Positions 17,329-27,332 of a stretch of DNA of 64,000 nt are shown here, one piece after another. The stretch covers positions 144,376 to 208,375 of the forward strand of contig DGAU01000014.1 in assembly GCA_002384055.1 (NCBI GenBank), written 5' to 3'. Position 1 is the stretch's first letter; each line of letters begins with the position of its first letter. The notes below the pieces were generated by a model, which made no database searches, was not told the DNA's origin, and saw nothing but the letters and a program-made list of their open reading frames with translations. Both the position numbers and the translations under genes were made by a program. This DNA is from Flavobacteriaceae bacterium UBA4022 (GTDB lineage: Bacteria; Bacteroidota; Bacteroidia; Flavobacteriales; Flavobacteriaceae).

Positions 17329-17336
17329 CAAAGATA
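17329..17336 (-). promoter_or_regulatory. -7 element of the csp promoter (TATCTTTG)
   Basis: Perfect TAnnTTTG on the minus strand, 32 bases upstream of the csp start codon. A clear -33 TTG at the right distance is not visible. Confidence 0.5.
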
Positions 17337-17392
17337 ATCTATTTAAACTCCGCTCGACGATTTGTGGATAAAATTTTTATAAAATCATAAAA

Positions 17393-17638
17393 TTAACTTT
17401 CTGATTTGTTTTTAAATGCCTTCATTTTTTTTAAATTTTCAGGGGTCAACATATAGTCTTTTACGTCTTTTTTGCGCCACCGATGATAGACAAAAGCAGG
17501 CATCCATACAAAGAAGAGCCCTAAAACAGCACTTCCCAAGTATTTTGGCGCAATAACTGGATTCGTGTTTTGAAAATAAAACCCCAGGATGAATAGGGTC
17601 ATAATGAGGATGAAAATAACATATAAAAAATACTTCAT
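17393..17638 (-). CDS. Small two-helix membrane protein, unknown function
   Basis: An 81-residue protein. Two hydrophobic segments span about residues 3-23 and 33-52, followed by a basic tail (YHRWRKKDVKDYMLTPENLKKMKAFKNKSES). Its start codon overlaps the stop of the ClC gene by four bases (ATGA), which implies translational coupling and membership of the aspS-ClC transcript. No family recognised. The basic cytoplasmic tail and coupling make an accessory role for the channel possible, but nothing in the sequence proves it. Confidence 0.65.
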   Translation of the reverse strand: MKYFLYVIFILIMTLFILGFYFQNTNPVIAPKYLGSAVLGLFFVWMPAFVYHRWRKKDVKDYMLTPENLKKMKAFKNKSES

Positions 17639-19434
17639 GAGTTTTCAGAAAATTCAATAAGTTGGCGTCGATATACGGTCAATAACTTGGATTTAGACAC
17701 AAAACCGTAGTATTTACCTTGAGAAACCACTGGAAGGTTCCAAGCACCAGTGTCTTGAAATTTTTGCATCACTTCGGTCATGCGGTCGTCTTCCAAATCT
17801 ACAATACTCAGTGGATTTATCATCAGATCACGGGCAGTAATTTCTTGATATAGGTCAGTTTGAAACATAACGGGACGCAGGTCATCTAATAAAATAACCC
17901 CTTCCAAAACGCCAGAATGAGGGTGTATTACGGGAAAAATATTACGGTTCGACAGGACTATGGCGTCTTTGACAATCGTCCCTAATGACATATCTGGGTG
18001 GAGGCAAATAAAGTTTTGTTCGATGACGGTTTTAATTTCCATTAATGTGAGTATGGCATGGTCTTTATCATGGGTAATGAGCTCGCCTTTGCGGCCTAAT
18101 TCCATGGTATAGACCGAATGTGGGTGAACGTATTTGGTCAAGGCATAGGCGATCGCGGAGGTCAACATCAATGGGATAAATAGGGCATAACCACCCGTGA
18201 GTTCTGCAATCAAAAATATAGCGGTCAGTGGCGCATGAAGCACACCAGCCATCAGACCAGCCATGCCGACCATGGTAAAGTTGCTTTCTGAGATCTGTTC
18301 GGCACTAAATCCTATAGTCTTTAAAATGAGCGCCACGGTATACCCCATAATACTACCCATAAACAGCGTGGGGGCAAAAATACCACCAACCCCTCCGGCA
18401 CCAAAAGTCAATGCGCTAGCGATGACTTTGAAAAAAACCAATCCAGCCAAAAGCCCTATAGCCATGTATATGTTGTTGGTGTCGAGCTGAAAAATGTTGT
18501 TTTCTAAAGCCAAGGCAGCATTGCCTTGAACCAAACTATTGATGACCTCAAAACCTTCACCATAAAGCGGAGGAATACAATAAACCAGAGCCCCAATACC
18601 CAAACCACCAATCAAAAGACGATAATAGGGTGATTGAATGCGCGCAAATTGTTTTTGAATAAATTCGTAGGTGTTGGTAAAATAGATAGAAACCAAACCA
18701 GAAACAATTGCTAATATGATATAAAAAGGGATGTGGGACAACTCAAAAGCATCAACGACCTTAAAGGGCAATAAAATTTCGTTGCCAAAAAAGAAGTATG
18801 AGGTGATGATTGCGGTGACTGAAGCAAGGAGCAGCGGCACCAACGACACTAAAGTAAGGTCTAGGCTGAAGACTTCGACGGCAAATATGATTGCGGCAAT
18901 TGGGGCTTTAAAAATCGATGAGAGCGCGCCAGCCGCCGCACAGCCTATGAGCAAAGTTCTGGTGGCCTGATTTAGATGGAGTAGGCGCGCTAAATTTGAA
19001 CTTATAGCGGCCCCTGTGGCCACAGTAGGCCCTTCTAAACCCACTGAGCCCCCAAAGCCAACTGTAATAGGCGCAGCAATGAGGCTCCCAAACATCTGGA
19101 AACGCTTAATGACCCCTTTTTTCTTGGCAATAGCGTAAAGGGTTGAAGGAATACCATGACTGATTTTGTGCCGGAGGATATAGTTTATATAAACATAAAC
19201 TAAGCCAAGGCCAATAAGAGGAAAGATAAAGTAAAAGGCACTTTGGTAATCCCGAATCAGTCGCCCTTCGAGAAGATCTTGAATGAGGTAGGTTAAGTTT
19301 TTGATCAACACGGCCCCTAGCCCCGAGATAAGGCCAACCAGAACACTTAATACAAGAACAAATTGTTTTTGGGTCACATGCTTCATGCGCCAAATCAAAA
19401 ACCGTGTCAGATAGGATTTTCTATGCGTATCCAT
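17635..19434 (-). CDS. ClC-family chloride channel/antiporter with C-terminal CBS pair
   Basis: Inner-membrane anion transporter of 599 residues. The ClC core covers about residues 20-440. The motif GSVGLEGP includes the gating glutamate E134 (equivalent to E. coli E148), and GGVGGIFAPTLFMGS matches the second conserved GxFxP-type loop. Residues 450-590 form two CBS domains, uncommon in small bacterial ClCs such as E. coli ClcA but usual in Bacteroidota, and probably nucleotide-sensing. It starts 12 bases after aspS and overlaps the next small gene by four bases. Confidence 0.93.
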   Translation of the reverse strand: MDTHRKSYLTRFLIWRMKHVTQKQFVLVLSVLVGLISGLGAVLIKNLTYLIQDLLEGRLIRDYQSAFYFIFPLIGLGLVYVYINYILRHKISHGIPSTLYAIAKKKGVIKRFQMFGSLIAAPITVGFGGSVGLEGPTVATGAAISSNLARLLHLNQATRTLLIGCAAAGALSSIFKAPIAAIIFAVEVFSLDLTLVSLVPLLLASVTAIITSYFFFGNEILLPFKVVDAFELSHIPFYIILAIVSGLVSIYFTNTYEFIQKQFARIQSPYYRLLIGGLGIGALVYCIPPLYGEGFEVINSLVQGNAALALENNIFQLDTNNIYMAIGLLAGLVFFKVIASALTFGAGGVGGIFAPTLFMGSIMGYTVALILKTIGFSAEQISESNFTMVGMAGLMAGVLHAPLTAIFLIAELTGGYALFIPLMLTSAIAYALTKYVHPHSVYTMELGRKGELITHDKDHAILTLMEIKTVIEQNFICLHPDMSLGTIVKDAIVLSNRNIFPVIHPHSGVLEGVILLDDLRPVMFQTDLYQEITARDLMINPLSIVDLEDDRMTEVMQKFQDTGAWNLPVVSQGKYYGFVSKSKLLTVYRRQLIEFSENS

Positions 19435-19446
19435 AAGTGATCCGCA

Positions 19447-21201
19447 TTAAGTTGGTAAGTCAAGCTTCAAATGAAGTTCACGCAGCTGATGATGATCGAT
19501 TGGTGCTGGGGCATCGATCATAACATCGCGTCCAGAATTATTTTTTGGAAATGCAATAAAATCACGAATGGTCTCTTGACCACCTAATATGGCGACAAGT
19601 CGGTCCAGGCCAAAGGCGATCCCTCCATGGGGTGGCGCACCGTATTGAAAAGCTTCCATAAGAAAACCAAATTGGGCTTGTGCTTCTTCTGGGCTAAACC
19701 CGAGGTAGTCAAACATTTTGCTTTGGGTCGCTTTGTCATGGATACGGATAGAGCCTCCACCTATTTCATTGCCGTTCAGGACAAGATCGTAAGCGTTCGC
19801 CTTAACGGCTCCCGGATCGGTTTGCAATAATGCCAATTGACCCGGTTTTGGCGCGGTAAATGGGTGGTGCATTGCGTGATAGCGCTGGCTATCTTCATCC
19901 CACTCGAGTAATGGGAAATCAACAACCCACAATGGCGCAAATTCGTCGGCATTTCTTAAGCCCAAACGCTCCGCAAGTTCCATACGCAAAGCACTAAGCT
20001 GGGGGCGCACTTTATGGGCGTCTCCAGAAAGGATACAGATCAAATCCCCTGCTTTTGCGCCAGTTATTTCGGCCCAAGCGCTCAAATCATCTTCATTATA
20101 AAATTTATCTACGGAAGATTTAAAGCTACCATCTTCTTGACAACGGCAGTATACCATGCCCATAGCACCCACTTGGGGTCTTTTGACCCAATCGATGAGC
20201 TGATCGATTTCTTTTCTCGAAAAGGCATTGCCTGCGGGTACTGCGATCCCAACGACCAATTCCGCGTCGTTAAAGACCTTAAAATCTTTGTGTTGGGCCT
20301 GCGCGTTTAGTGTGCCGAATTCCATACCAAACCGAATATCTGGTTTGTCATTACCATAACGCTCCATAGCGTGGTCATAGGTCATGCGCGGAAATTCAGC
20401 AATGTTGACACCTCTAATTTCTTGGAGTAAATGACGGGTGAGGCCTTCAAAAGTTTGTAAAATATCTTCTTGAGTGACAAATGCCATTTCACAATCGATT
20501 TGTGTGAATTCTGGCTGTCGATCGGCACGAAGATCCTCGTCACGAAAACATTTAACGATTTGAAAATACTTGTCCATGCCTCCAACCATAAGGAGTTGCT
20601 TGAAGGTTTGTGGCGATTGGGGTAAGGCATAAAATTGACCTTCATTCATGCGGCTAGGCACGACAAAGTCACGCGCCCCTTCGGGGGTTGACTTAATGAG
20701 ATAGGGCGTTTCGACCTCTACGAACTCCAGTCCAGACAAATAATTTCTCACAGCCATACTGACCTTATGCCTGAAAATAAGATTATCACGAACAGGTTTG
20801 CGTCGGATATCTAGATAACGGTATTTCATGCGCAAATCTTCACCGCCATCGGTTTGGTCTTCTATGGTGAAGGGCGGAGTGAGGGCACTATTGAGTATGG
20901 TTAAGGTCGCGACCAAAATCTCGATATCACCTGTCGGGAGTTGCGGGTTTTTAGATTCACGCTCAATGACGAGTCCTTCTACTTGGATGACAAATTCACG
21001 TCCAAGTTTACTGGCTACTTCCATGGATTGGGCAGTGCTGCGGTCCGCATCAAACATGAGTTGCGTGACGCCATAACGGTCACGAAGATCGACCCAAATC
21101 ATAAATCCTTTATTGCGAATTTTTTGCACCCAACCAGAAAGAACGACCTTTTGGTTGACGTGATTTAGGCGTAAATCGCCGTTGTTATGGGTTCTGTACA
21201 T
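19447..21201 (-). CDS. aspS: Aspartyl-tRNA synthetase
   Basis: Class IIb aminoacyl-tRNA synthetase charging tRNA-Asp. The 584 residues correspond to the bacterial form with OB-fold anticodon domain (about 1-110), class II motif 2 ([18 protein letters not shown]), the GAD insert in the middle (about 280-420), and motif 3 ([15 protein letters not shown]) near the C-terminus. All diagnostic motifs are present. It leads a likely three-gene unit with ClC and the small membrane protein. Confidence 0.97.
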   Translation of the reverse strand: MYRTHNNGDLRLNHVNQKVVLSGWVQKIRNKGFMIWVDLRDRYGVTQLMFDADRSTAQSMEVASKLGREFVIQVEGLVIERESKNPQLPTGDIEILVATLTILNSALTPPFTIEDQTDGGEDLRMKYRYLDIRRKPVRDNLIFRHKVSMAVRNYLSGLEFVEVETPYLIKSTPEGARDFVVPSRMNEGQFYALPQSPQTFKQLLMVGGMDKYFQIVKCFRDEDLRADRQPEFTQIDCEMAFVTQEDILQTFEGLTRHLLQEIRGVNIAEFPRMTYDHAMERYGNDKPDIRFGMEFGTLNAQAQHKDFKVFNDAELVVGIAVPAGNAFSRKEIDQLIDWVKRPQVGAMGMVYCRCQEDGSFKSSVDKFYNEDDLSAWAEITGAKAGDLICILSGDAHKVRPQLSALRMELAERLGLRNADEFAPLWVVDFPLLEWDEDSQRYHAMHHPFTAPKPGQLALLQTDPGAVKANAYDLVLNGNEIGGGSIRIHDKATQSKMFDYLGFSPEEAQAQFGFLMEAFQYGAPPHGGIAFGLDRLVAILGGQETIRDFIAFPKNNSGRDVMIDAPAPIDHHQLRELHLKLDLPT

Positions 21202-21218
21202 AGTAGTGACGTAAGCGG

Positions 21219-21248
21219 CAAAGTTAATAAGAACCAGCCTATTGACAT
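21219..21248 (-). promoter_or_regulatory. Probable aspS promoter
   Basis: On the minus strand a near-consensus -33 (ATG at 21248-21246), a 19-base spacer and a perfect -7 TAACTTTG (21226-21219). Expected leader is about 10-15 bases. Confidence 0.5.
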
Positions 21249-21324
21249 ATTTTTTTTAAGGCATAAATAGACCGAGTTTAAGGTTTTAAGTCCTTGCTCG
21301 TATGCGGCCTATTTAAGACCAAGA

Positions 21325-24300
21325 CTAAAACAACCTTTTTAGACGGCCTTTGAACTGATGGATCATGAAATAGAGCACCGGAACGATGATCAGGGTCAAA
21401 AAGGTGGCAGCAAGCAAACCATAGATAACGGCCCAGGCCAGTGGTCCCCAAAAGATCACATTATCTCCTCCAAAGTAAATATGAGGGTTAAAGTCCGTAA
21501 AGAGCGAGAAGAAATCCATATTGAATCCTATCGCTAATGGAATTAAGCCCAGTACCGTGGTGATGGCGGTAAGTAAAACCGGCCGCAAACGCGCTTTTCC
21601 CGCCTGAATAATGAGTCCTTGGAAGTCTTTTGTCGGGATGGTTTGCATGTCGTCAAGGTCATGATCTGCCATATATCGATCAACTAAAAGCTGGGTGTAG
21701 TCCAGCAAAACGACCCCGTTATTGACTACGATTCCAGCCAGGGAAATGATCCCCACCATGGTCATCATGATCACAAATGAGGCGCCTGTAATCAAAATAC
21801 CACCAAACACCCCAATGAAGCTCAAGAATATTGCCAGCATGATAATGGTAGGTTTAGAAATAGAATTGAACTGAAAGATCAATAAGAACATGATGAGTCC
21901 AAGCCCGGTGAAAAAGGCACCCATCAAAAAGGACATTTGTTTGTTCTGTTCTTCGATCTGCCCCGTATAGTCGATAGAGACCCCATCGGGCAACGCGGCA
22001 AAATTTGCCATTTCTGCCTGAATTTGACTGACGATTGCACCGGCATCGGTATAGCCGGGAACAAGTGCCGAATAAACGGTGACCACACGTTTGCCATCAC
22101 GGTGTTTGACCGCGCTAAACGATGAGGTATTCTTGCGACTGGTCACCGCGGACAACGGAATTTCTTTTAAGCTGCCAGTGGCTTGATCGCGAAAGGTGAT
22201 GTTTTGATCAAATAAGGCGCTTTTGTCCTCGCGCTGATCCGCATTAAAACGGACATTAATGTCATAATCTTCACCATCTTGCTTATAAACCCCTGCCTTT
22301 TCTCCAAAAATAGACCGGCGCAGTTGCCGACCAACTTGGCCTGCCGCGACCCCAAGAGCCCCCGCTTTTTCTCGGTCCACATAGATTTCCATAGCGGGCT
22401 TGCCTTTGTTGACATCAATTTTAAGTTCATCGATTCCGGCAATGTTGCGCGCGTTGATGTAGTTGCGCATAATCTCCGCCGTTTGAATCAATTGGTCGTA
22501 ATCATCGCCTTCAATTTCGATATTAATGGGATAGCCTGCTGGGGGACCCGTTGGATCCTTTTCTACAGAAATAGCGACACCTGGGTATTTGCCTTTCAAG
22601 CGTTCCTGGATGCGCTTACGCAAGACTTCAGTATCTTGTCCCCTGCGGTATTTAAACTCATGCATGGTAGCGGTAATTTTTCCGCGATGGGGCATTTCTG
22701 CCGCACTACCGCCATCGGTTTGCGGATTTCCAGCACCCTCACCTACTTGCGACACGGCAGCCTCAACCAAGAAGTTGGTCTGCTGATCAAAGAAAGCCGG
22801 ATCATTGAGCAATGTGTAAACTTGGTTTTCAATGGCCAAAGTCATGGCGTTAGTTTTTTCAATATCGGTCCCTTGCGGGTACTCTATGTATATGACAATC
22901 TGATTGGGCGTATTGTCGGGGAAAAATTCCACACTGGTGCGTTGGCTGCCAATCGAGGCGCCGAATAGGCCAAAAACAACAAACAATAGGAGTAATGTTG
23001 TACTGAAAAACACGATGGGTTTCCAGCCTGAAAGGGCAAAGCTTAGAAGACGCTTATAGCGTTCTTCCAACCAAGGGAGCGCGCTCCTTTGAAAAGTGTT
23101 CGCCCATTGCTTGATGACGTACTTATAAGACCAAAGCAATCCTAAAACAAACAATAATAGCGTCCCGAGGCCACGCATACGACCGCCAAAAAACAGAATC
23201 AAAAGCCCAAGACTTCCGACAATGAGGGTAAGGCGAATCAGGCGCTTACGCGAAATGATGCGATTGTCGATTTCCATAAACTGCGAGACGAGCATCGAAT
23301 TCATGAATATGGCTACAAATAGCGAAGAGCCTAAAACCACGGATAGGGTGATGGGAAAAAAGATCATGAATTCACCCATGACACCAGGCCATAGCCCTAA
23401 GGGGATGAAAGCGGCCACGGTCGTGAGCGTCGAAATAATGATGGGGTAGGCGATTTCGCTAATCCCTTTTTTGGCTGCTTTGACCCGAGAAAGACCTTCT
23501 TCCTCCATGAGACGGTAGACATTTTCAACGACCACAATACCATTGTCCACCAACATTCCCAGACCCATAATAAGTCCGAATAAGATCATGGTATTCATGG
23601 TATATCCCAACAATTGCAGGATCATAAAACTCATAAACATCGACATCGGAATCGCAAATCCGACAAAAAGGGCGTTGCGAAAGCCTAAGAAAAAAGTAAG
23701 TACGGTGACCACCAAGATCACCCCAAAAATAATATTGTTGACCAGATCATCGACCTGGTTGATGGTTTTGGCAGATTGGTCATTGGCGATGGTGATCTCG
23801 AGATCTTGAGGAAACACGTTGGCTTTGGCCTCTTTAATTATGGCTTCTACCTTCTGGGCCGCTTCGACCATGTTTTTGCCCGTCCGTTTTTTGACATCGA
23901 GCATCACGACATTGGCACCAAATTCTCGAGCAAACGTTGTGGTTTCCTTTTCTTTAAAATCAATTGCAGCGATATCTTTAAGATAAACCGTTCCCCCTTG
24001 GGTCTTGACGACAAATTCATCGAGTTGTTCGGGTTGTTCTATTTCACCAATAATCCTGAGGGTACGGCGCTGGCCACTTGAAATCATATTTCCCGCAGAA
24101 AGGGTCATATTCCCATTGCGAATCGCATTCAGGATATCATCAAAACTGACCTTAGCGGCCATCATTTTGTAAATATCTACGGCAATCTCTATTTCGCGGT
24201 CTTGTGCACCACGGATGTCTACCTTTTTGATTTCGGGGAGATCCTCAATAGCATCTTCGAGGTATTCTGCAAACTCCTTGAGTTTCTGGGTGGGGTAATC

Positions 24301-24798
24301 CCCTTTGATATTGATATTGCTGATCGGTGCTTCTTCAGAAAAATTCAAGTCAAAGACATTGGGCTCTACTTTAGCCCCATTGAATGTGGGCCAGTCTTCA
24401 CTACTTTTTTCACTATCGACTTCATCTTTTACCCTTTGTTTGGCCGCTTCTACAGCGATGGATTCGTCAAATTCGACGGTAATGATGCCATAGTCTTCTT
24501 GTGAGGTCGAAACGATTTCAACAACATTACTCAGGTTTTTCATGCGGTCCTCTAAGGGATCCACAATAAGCCGTTCGATGTCTTCGGCCGTGTTGCCAGG
24601 ATATGGCGTGCTGATGTAGATTTTGGTTTCCTTGATTTCTGGAAACGTTTCTCGGGGCATATTATAGTAGGCCTTTCCGCCCAAGAGCAAAATCATTCCA
24701 ATCAGAACATAAATAATGGTTTTGTGGTCAATCGCCCATGAGGCGAGCCCAAATTCCTTATCCAGTTTTTTTTTGCTTTTGTTGGTCCCTTTACTCAT
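21325..24798 (-). CDS. RND-superfamily efflux permease (inner-membrane pump)
   Basis: Proton-driven RND exporter of 1157 residues, twelve membrane helices in two halves each with a large periplasmic loop. Visible motifs are TRETFPEIKE-like pore entry near the N-terminus (MPRETFPEIKETKI), GMLVDNGIVVVEN in TM4 and IVVNNGVVLLDY in TM10. In TM4 the second of the AcrB pair D407-D408 is replaced by Asn, as in several RND subfamilies. A non-standard extra segment of about 70 residues with two hydrophobic stretches (near 520-565) sits between the two halves. It is the last gene of the TetR-TolC-adaptor-pump operon and overlaps the adaptor stop by eight bases. Substrate unknown. Confidence 0.93.
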   Translation of the reverse strand: MSKGTNKSKKKLDKEFGLASWAIDHKTIIYVLIGMILLLGGKAYYNMPRETFPEIKETKIYISTPYPGNTAEDIERLIVDPLEDRMKNLSNVVEIVSTSQEDYGIITVEFDESIAVEAAKQRVKDEVDSEKSSEDWPTFNGAKVEPNVFDLNFSEEAPISNINIKGDYPTQKLKEFAEYLEDAIEDLPEIKKVDIRGAQDREIEIAVDIYKMMAAKVSFDDILNAIRNGNMTLSAGNMISSGQRRTLRIIGEIEQPEQLDEFVVKTQGGTVYLKDIAAIDFKEKETTTFAREFGANVVMLDVKKRTGKNMVEAAQKVEAIIKEAKANVFPQDLEITIANDQSAKTINQVDDLVNNIIFGVILVVTVLTFFLGFRNALFVGFAIPMSMFMSFMILQLLGYTMNTMILFGLIMGLGMLVDNGIVVVENVYRLMEEEGLSRVKAAKKGISEIAYPIIISTLTTVAAFIPLGLWPGVMGEFMIFFPITLSVVLGSSLFVAIFMNSMLVSQFMEIDNRIISRKRLIRLTLIVGSLGLLILFFGGRMRGLGTLLLFVLGLLWSYKYVIKQWANTFQRSALPWLEERYKRLLSFALSGWKPIVFFSTTLLLLFVVFGLFGASIGSQRTSVEFFPDNTPNQIVIYIEYPQGTDIEKTNAMTLAIENQVYTLLNDPAFFDQQTNFLVEAAVSQVGEGAGNPQTDGGSAAEMPHRGKITATMHEFKYRRGQDTEVLRKRIQERLKGKYPGVAISVEKDPTGPPAGYPINIEIEGDDYDQLIQTAEIMRNYINARNIAGIDELKIDVNKGKPAMEIYVDREKAGALGVAAGQVGRQLRRSIFGEKAGVYKQDGEDYDINVRFNADQREDKSALFDQNITFRDQATGSLKEIPLSAVTSRKNTSSFSAVKHRDGKRVVTVYSALVPGYTDAGAIVSQIQAEMANFAALPDGVSIDYTGQIEEQNKQMSFLMGAFFTGLGLIMFLLIFQFNSISKPTIIMLAIFLSFIGVFGGILITGASFVIMMTMVGIISLAGIVVNNGVVLLDYTQLLVDRYMADHDLDDMQTIPTKDFQGLIIQAGKARLRPVLLTAITTVLGLIPLAIGFNMDFFSLFTDFNPHIYFGGDNVIFWGPLAWAVIYGLLAATFLTLIIVPVLYFMIHQFKGRLKRLF

Positions 24799-25969
24799 TG
24801 CCTACAGTTTTTAAAATAGTTACCGCTTGTTGGTCTTTTACACTGCGGGCACCTTCTTCGATAATGGTGTCTCCTGCATTGATGCCGGTCAGAATCTCGA
24901 CATCATCGCCTTGCGTTTTACCCGTGGAGACAATGCGGCGTTCTGCAATAGTGAGTGCGCGGTCTTGGTCCATTTTGGCGACATAAACATATTGCTGTCC
25001 TTCGGCATTTTCGGATAAAATACCTTGAGGGATCAATAAGGCCTCTGGGCTAGAGTAGTCGTTTATTTTGATCTGTGCCGTAAGGTTGGGTTTGATTTGC
25101 TGGCCGGCATTGGGCAGATCGATCTCTATTTTGAAAGTACGGTTGTCGGGTTTGATGTAGCGACTTACCTCACGAATGACGGTCCGAAATTCTTTGTCCA
25201 GTATCGGGAAATATACCGTGACTTTTTTGCCAATAGTGACTTCCTTGAGGTAGCTTTCAGGGACTTCGGCCTGGAGATACATATGGTCTAGGTTGACCAA
25301 TCGAAACACGCCATTCATGCCGGCAGAAACCACCGTGCCCGCTTCGGCAAATACGGCATCAATGGTTCCAGAGAAGGGCGCTTTAATCTGGGTCTTGGCC
25401 AGCTGAGCTTCGACCTGGGCCACAAGATTTTGTTGTGATTCGTATTGGGCTTTGGCCTGCAAGAACTGCATTTCACTGCCAATTTTTTCGGACCACAATC
25501 GTTCTTGTCGATCAAAAGTGGTTTGGGCCAGACGTGCCTGTACTTTGAGCTGGGCCAATTGCTGGGCCAAGCCATTGTCATCGATGGTTGCCAAAACATC
25601 ACCCTTGGTGACGGCATCACCGACACCGACATGAAGCGTTTTGAGTAGTCCTGGGAATTCAGGATAAAGCACCACATTTTGTTTGGTGGCGACATCGCCC
25701 TGAACTTCTAAGTAATGTTCAAAATTTTGTGGAACAACGGTAAAGGCCGTTACCAAAGAAAATTTTTCGTTGTTGTCAATCATGCGTATCGCATCATCAA
25801 CTTCTTGCAATGCAGTGTTTACCGCTTGTTGTTGGTGCACAACTTCGGCCCGTTTGGCGCGAAGCCCTTCGAGATCTTGATCATTTTTGAGGTCTTGGGT
25901 CGACTTTTCCTTTTCAGAACAGGCCGAAAAGATCAGGAGCAAAGAAAGGATGTAGGTAAAACGTTTCAT
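24791..25969 (-). CDS. RND periplasmic adaptor lipoprotein (HlyD/AcrA-like)
   Basis: Membrane-fusion subunit linking the RND pump to the TolC channel. The start at 25969 gives MKRFTYILSLLLIFSAC with acylated Cys at 17; an in-frame extension of 63 residues upstream overlaps tolC and lacks a signal sequence, so it is rejected. After an N-terminal coiled coil (about 30-60), lipoyl/barrel-sandwich halves flank a helical hairpin (KGDVLATIDDNGL and IKAPFSGTIDAVFAEAGTVV), then a beta-barrel domain. 392 residues, normal length. Confidence 0.93.
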   Translation of the reverse strand: MKRFTYILSLLLIFSACSEKEKSTQDLKNDQDLEGLRAKRAEVVHQQQAVNTALQEVDDAIRMIDNNEKFSLVTAFTVVPQNFEHYLEVQGDVATKQNVVLYPEFPGLLKTLHVGVGDAVTKGDVLATIDDNGLAQQLAQLKVQARLAQTTFDRQERLWSEKIGSEMQFLQAKAQYESQQNLVAQVEAQLAKTQIKAPFSGTIDAVFAEAGTVVSAGMNGVFRLVNLDHMYLQAEVPESYLKEVTIGKKVTVYFPILDKEFRTVIREVSRYIKPDNRTFKIEIDLPNAGQQIKPNLTAQIKINDYSSPEALLIPQGILSENAEGQQYVYVAKMDQDRALTIAERRIVSTGKTQGDDVEILTGINAGDTIIEEGARSVKDQQAVTILKTVGNE

Positions 25970-25979
25970 AGACAAAGGA

Positions 25980-27332
25980 TTATTTTTTGTTTGATAGGGT
26001 CTTGGATAAAAAGGTGTCGCGCAGTGTTTTGGCATTGACCAGGGCCAAAAGCGACTGGTAATAAGCCTGCTGTGCCTGATACAATTGAGCGTTTGCCTGA
26101 TGCTGTTCGAAACTACTGGCCAAACCTTCATTGAATTTGATCTGATTTTTTTGCGCAATACGTTCTGCTAATACAAGGCTTTTTTCGGCGTTTTTGAAAG
26201 TATCTTGATTCAAGGCATAGGCGCTTTCAGCGGCATTAAATGCCATAATAATAGACTGCTTTGATTGGATGAAATCAGTCTGTGCTTGTTCATAGGCGAT
26301 TTTGGCTTGCAGGCTTCTTGCGCCGCGCAGCCCACTGCTAAACAAGGGAAGTTTAATGCGCAAGCCCAACATTGAGGATTGGAACCAAGGCTCAGAGGCC
26401 TCGGTAAAAGAAAAGTCGCTGCGGAAGGCTTGCGTACTGTAATTCATAAAGGCCGAGACCGAAGGCAAAGCTCGGCTGCGCTCCAGGAGCCATTCCAATT
26501 GACGTTGGGTGGTAAAGTTTTCGGCAATTTTATAATCGATGTATTGTTCCAATTCAAATTGCGGCAAGGATTGGCTTTGTGCTTCAGCGCTCAGAACGAT
26601 GGCCTCTAGAGGGTCTGTAAGGGTGAGCGAAGCATCCAAGGCCAGCCCTAATGAGGCCTTAAGCATATCGCGCGCAATACGCTGACTCCGCGAGGCATTT
26701 TTGCGGTAACTATCTACCTCCAACAAGGTGATTTCGAGTTGTTCGAGTTGTTCTTGCTCTGCCATTCCATTGGCATAAACAATCTTAAGTTCGTTTAAGG
26801 CGGCTTCTAAGGTCGCTTGGTTATTTTCAAAAACAGCGACTAGGGCATCCATAGTCAGTACGCTGACGTAGGCATTGACCACACTTTTTTCCACCTCGGT
26901 TTGCGTCTTTTCTAAGGCGTTTTTTGAGAAGTCCAAAAAGGTTTTTGCCGCTTTCAACCCTACTAAATAACTACCGTCAAAAATCAACTGATCCAGTGTG
27001 GCTTGAGCCGTTGCATTTTGTTCTGTGCCAAAAACAACGGGGGTATAGGTGCCGGGAGCGCCGCCAGTAATTTCTCCTGGGATGAGGGTTACGGGTTGCT
27101 TGAGGTTGTTGTTGTAGTTGATTGACCCATTAATTTGGGGCAATCCTGTCGCGGTAGTTTCCCATTTTTTCTTGATGGCAATAGCAATATCGCGTCGGGC
27201 ATTCAGTGCGGCGTAGCTGCTGTCTTTGGCAAAAGAAACGGCTTGATCCAGGCTGAATTCATAAGATTGGGCATGGCCATTGGTCGTGCCTACAAAAAGT
27301 AAAAACAGAATTATGATGATGATTTTGTTCAT
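25980..27332 (-). CDS. tolC: TolC-family outer-membrane efflux protein
   Basis: Outer-membrane channel-tunnel of a tripartite efflux pump, 450 residues. Signal peptide about 1-22 (ending NGHAQ), then the duplicated coiled-coil-and-strand TolC repeat (YEFSLDQAVSFAKDSSYAALNARRD in the first half; KNQIKFNEGLASSFEQHQANAQ near the end). Its start overlaps the TetR stop by four bases and the adaptor starts 10 bases after its stop, so translation is coupled along the operon. Confidence 0.92.
   Translation of the reverse strand: MNKIIIIILFLLFVGTTNGHAQSYEFSLDQAVSFAKDSSYAALNARRDIAIAIKKKWETTATGLPQINGSINYNNNLKQPVTLIPGEITGGAPGTYTPVVFGTEQNATAQATLDQLIFDGSYLVGLKAAKTFLDFSKNALEKTQTEVEKSVVNAYVSVLTMDALVAVFENNQATLEAALNELKIVYANGMAEQEQLEQLEITLLEVDSYRKNASRSQRIARDMLKASLGLALDASLTLTDPLEAIVLSAEAQSQSLPQFELEQYIDYKIAENFTTQRQLEWLLERSRALPSVSAFMNYSTQAFRSDFSFTEASEPWFQSSMLGLRIKLPLFSSGLRGARSLQAKIAYEQAQTDFIQSKQSIIMAFNAAESAYALNQDTFKNAEKSLVLAERIAQKNQIKFNEGLASSFEQHQANAQLYQAQQAYYQSLLALVNAKTLRDTFLSKTLSNKK

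Noticed and set aside
22279..22968. 229-codon plus-strand open frame inside the RND pump gene
   Set aside because: Antisense shadow of conserved RND periplasmic-loop sequence, with no promoter or independent protein features.
25970..26158. 63-residue N-terminal extension of the efflux adaptor
   Set aside because: Overlaps the tolC coding end, lacks a signal sequence and displaces the clear lipobox leader that starts at 25969.
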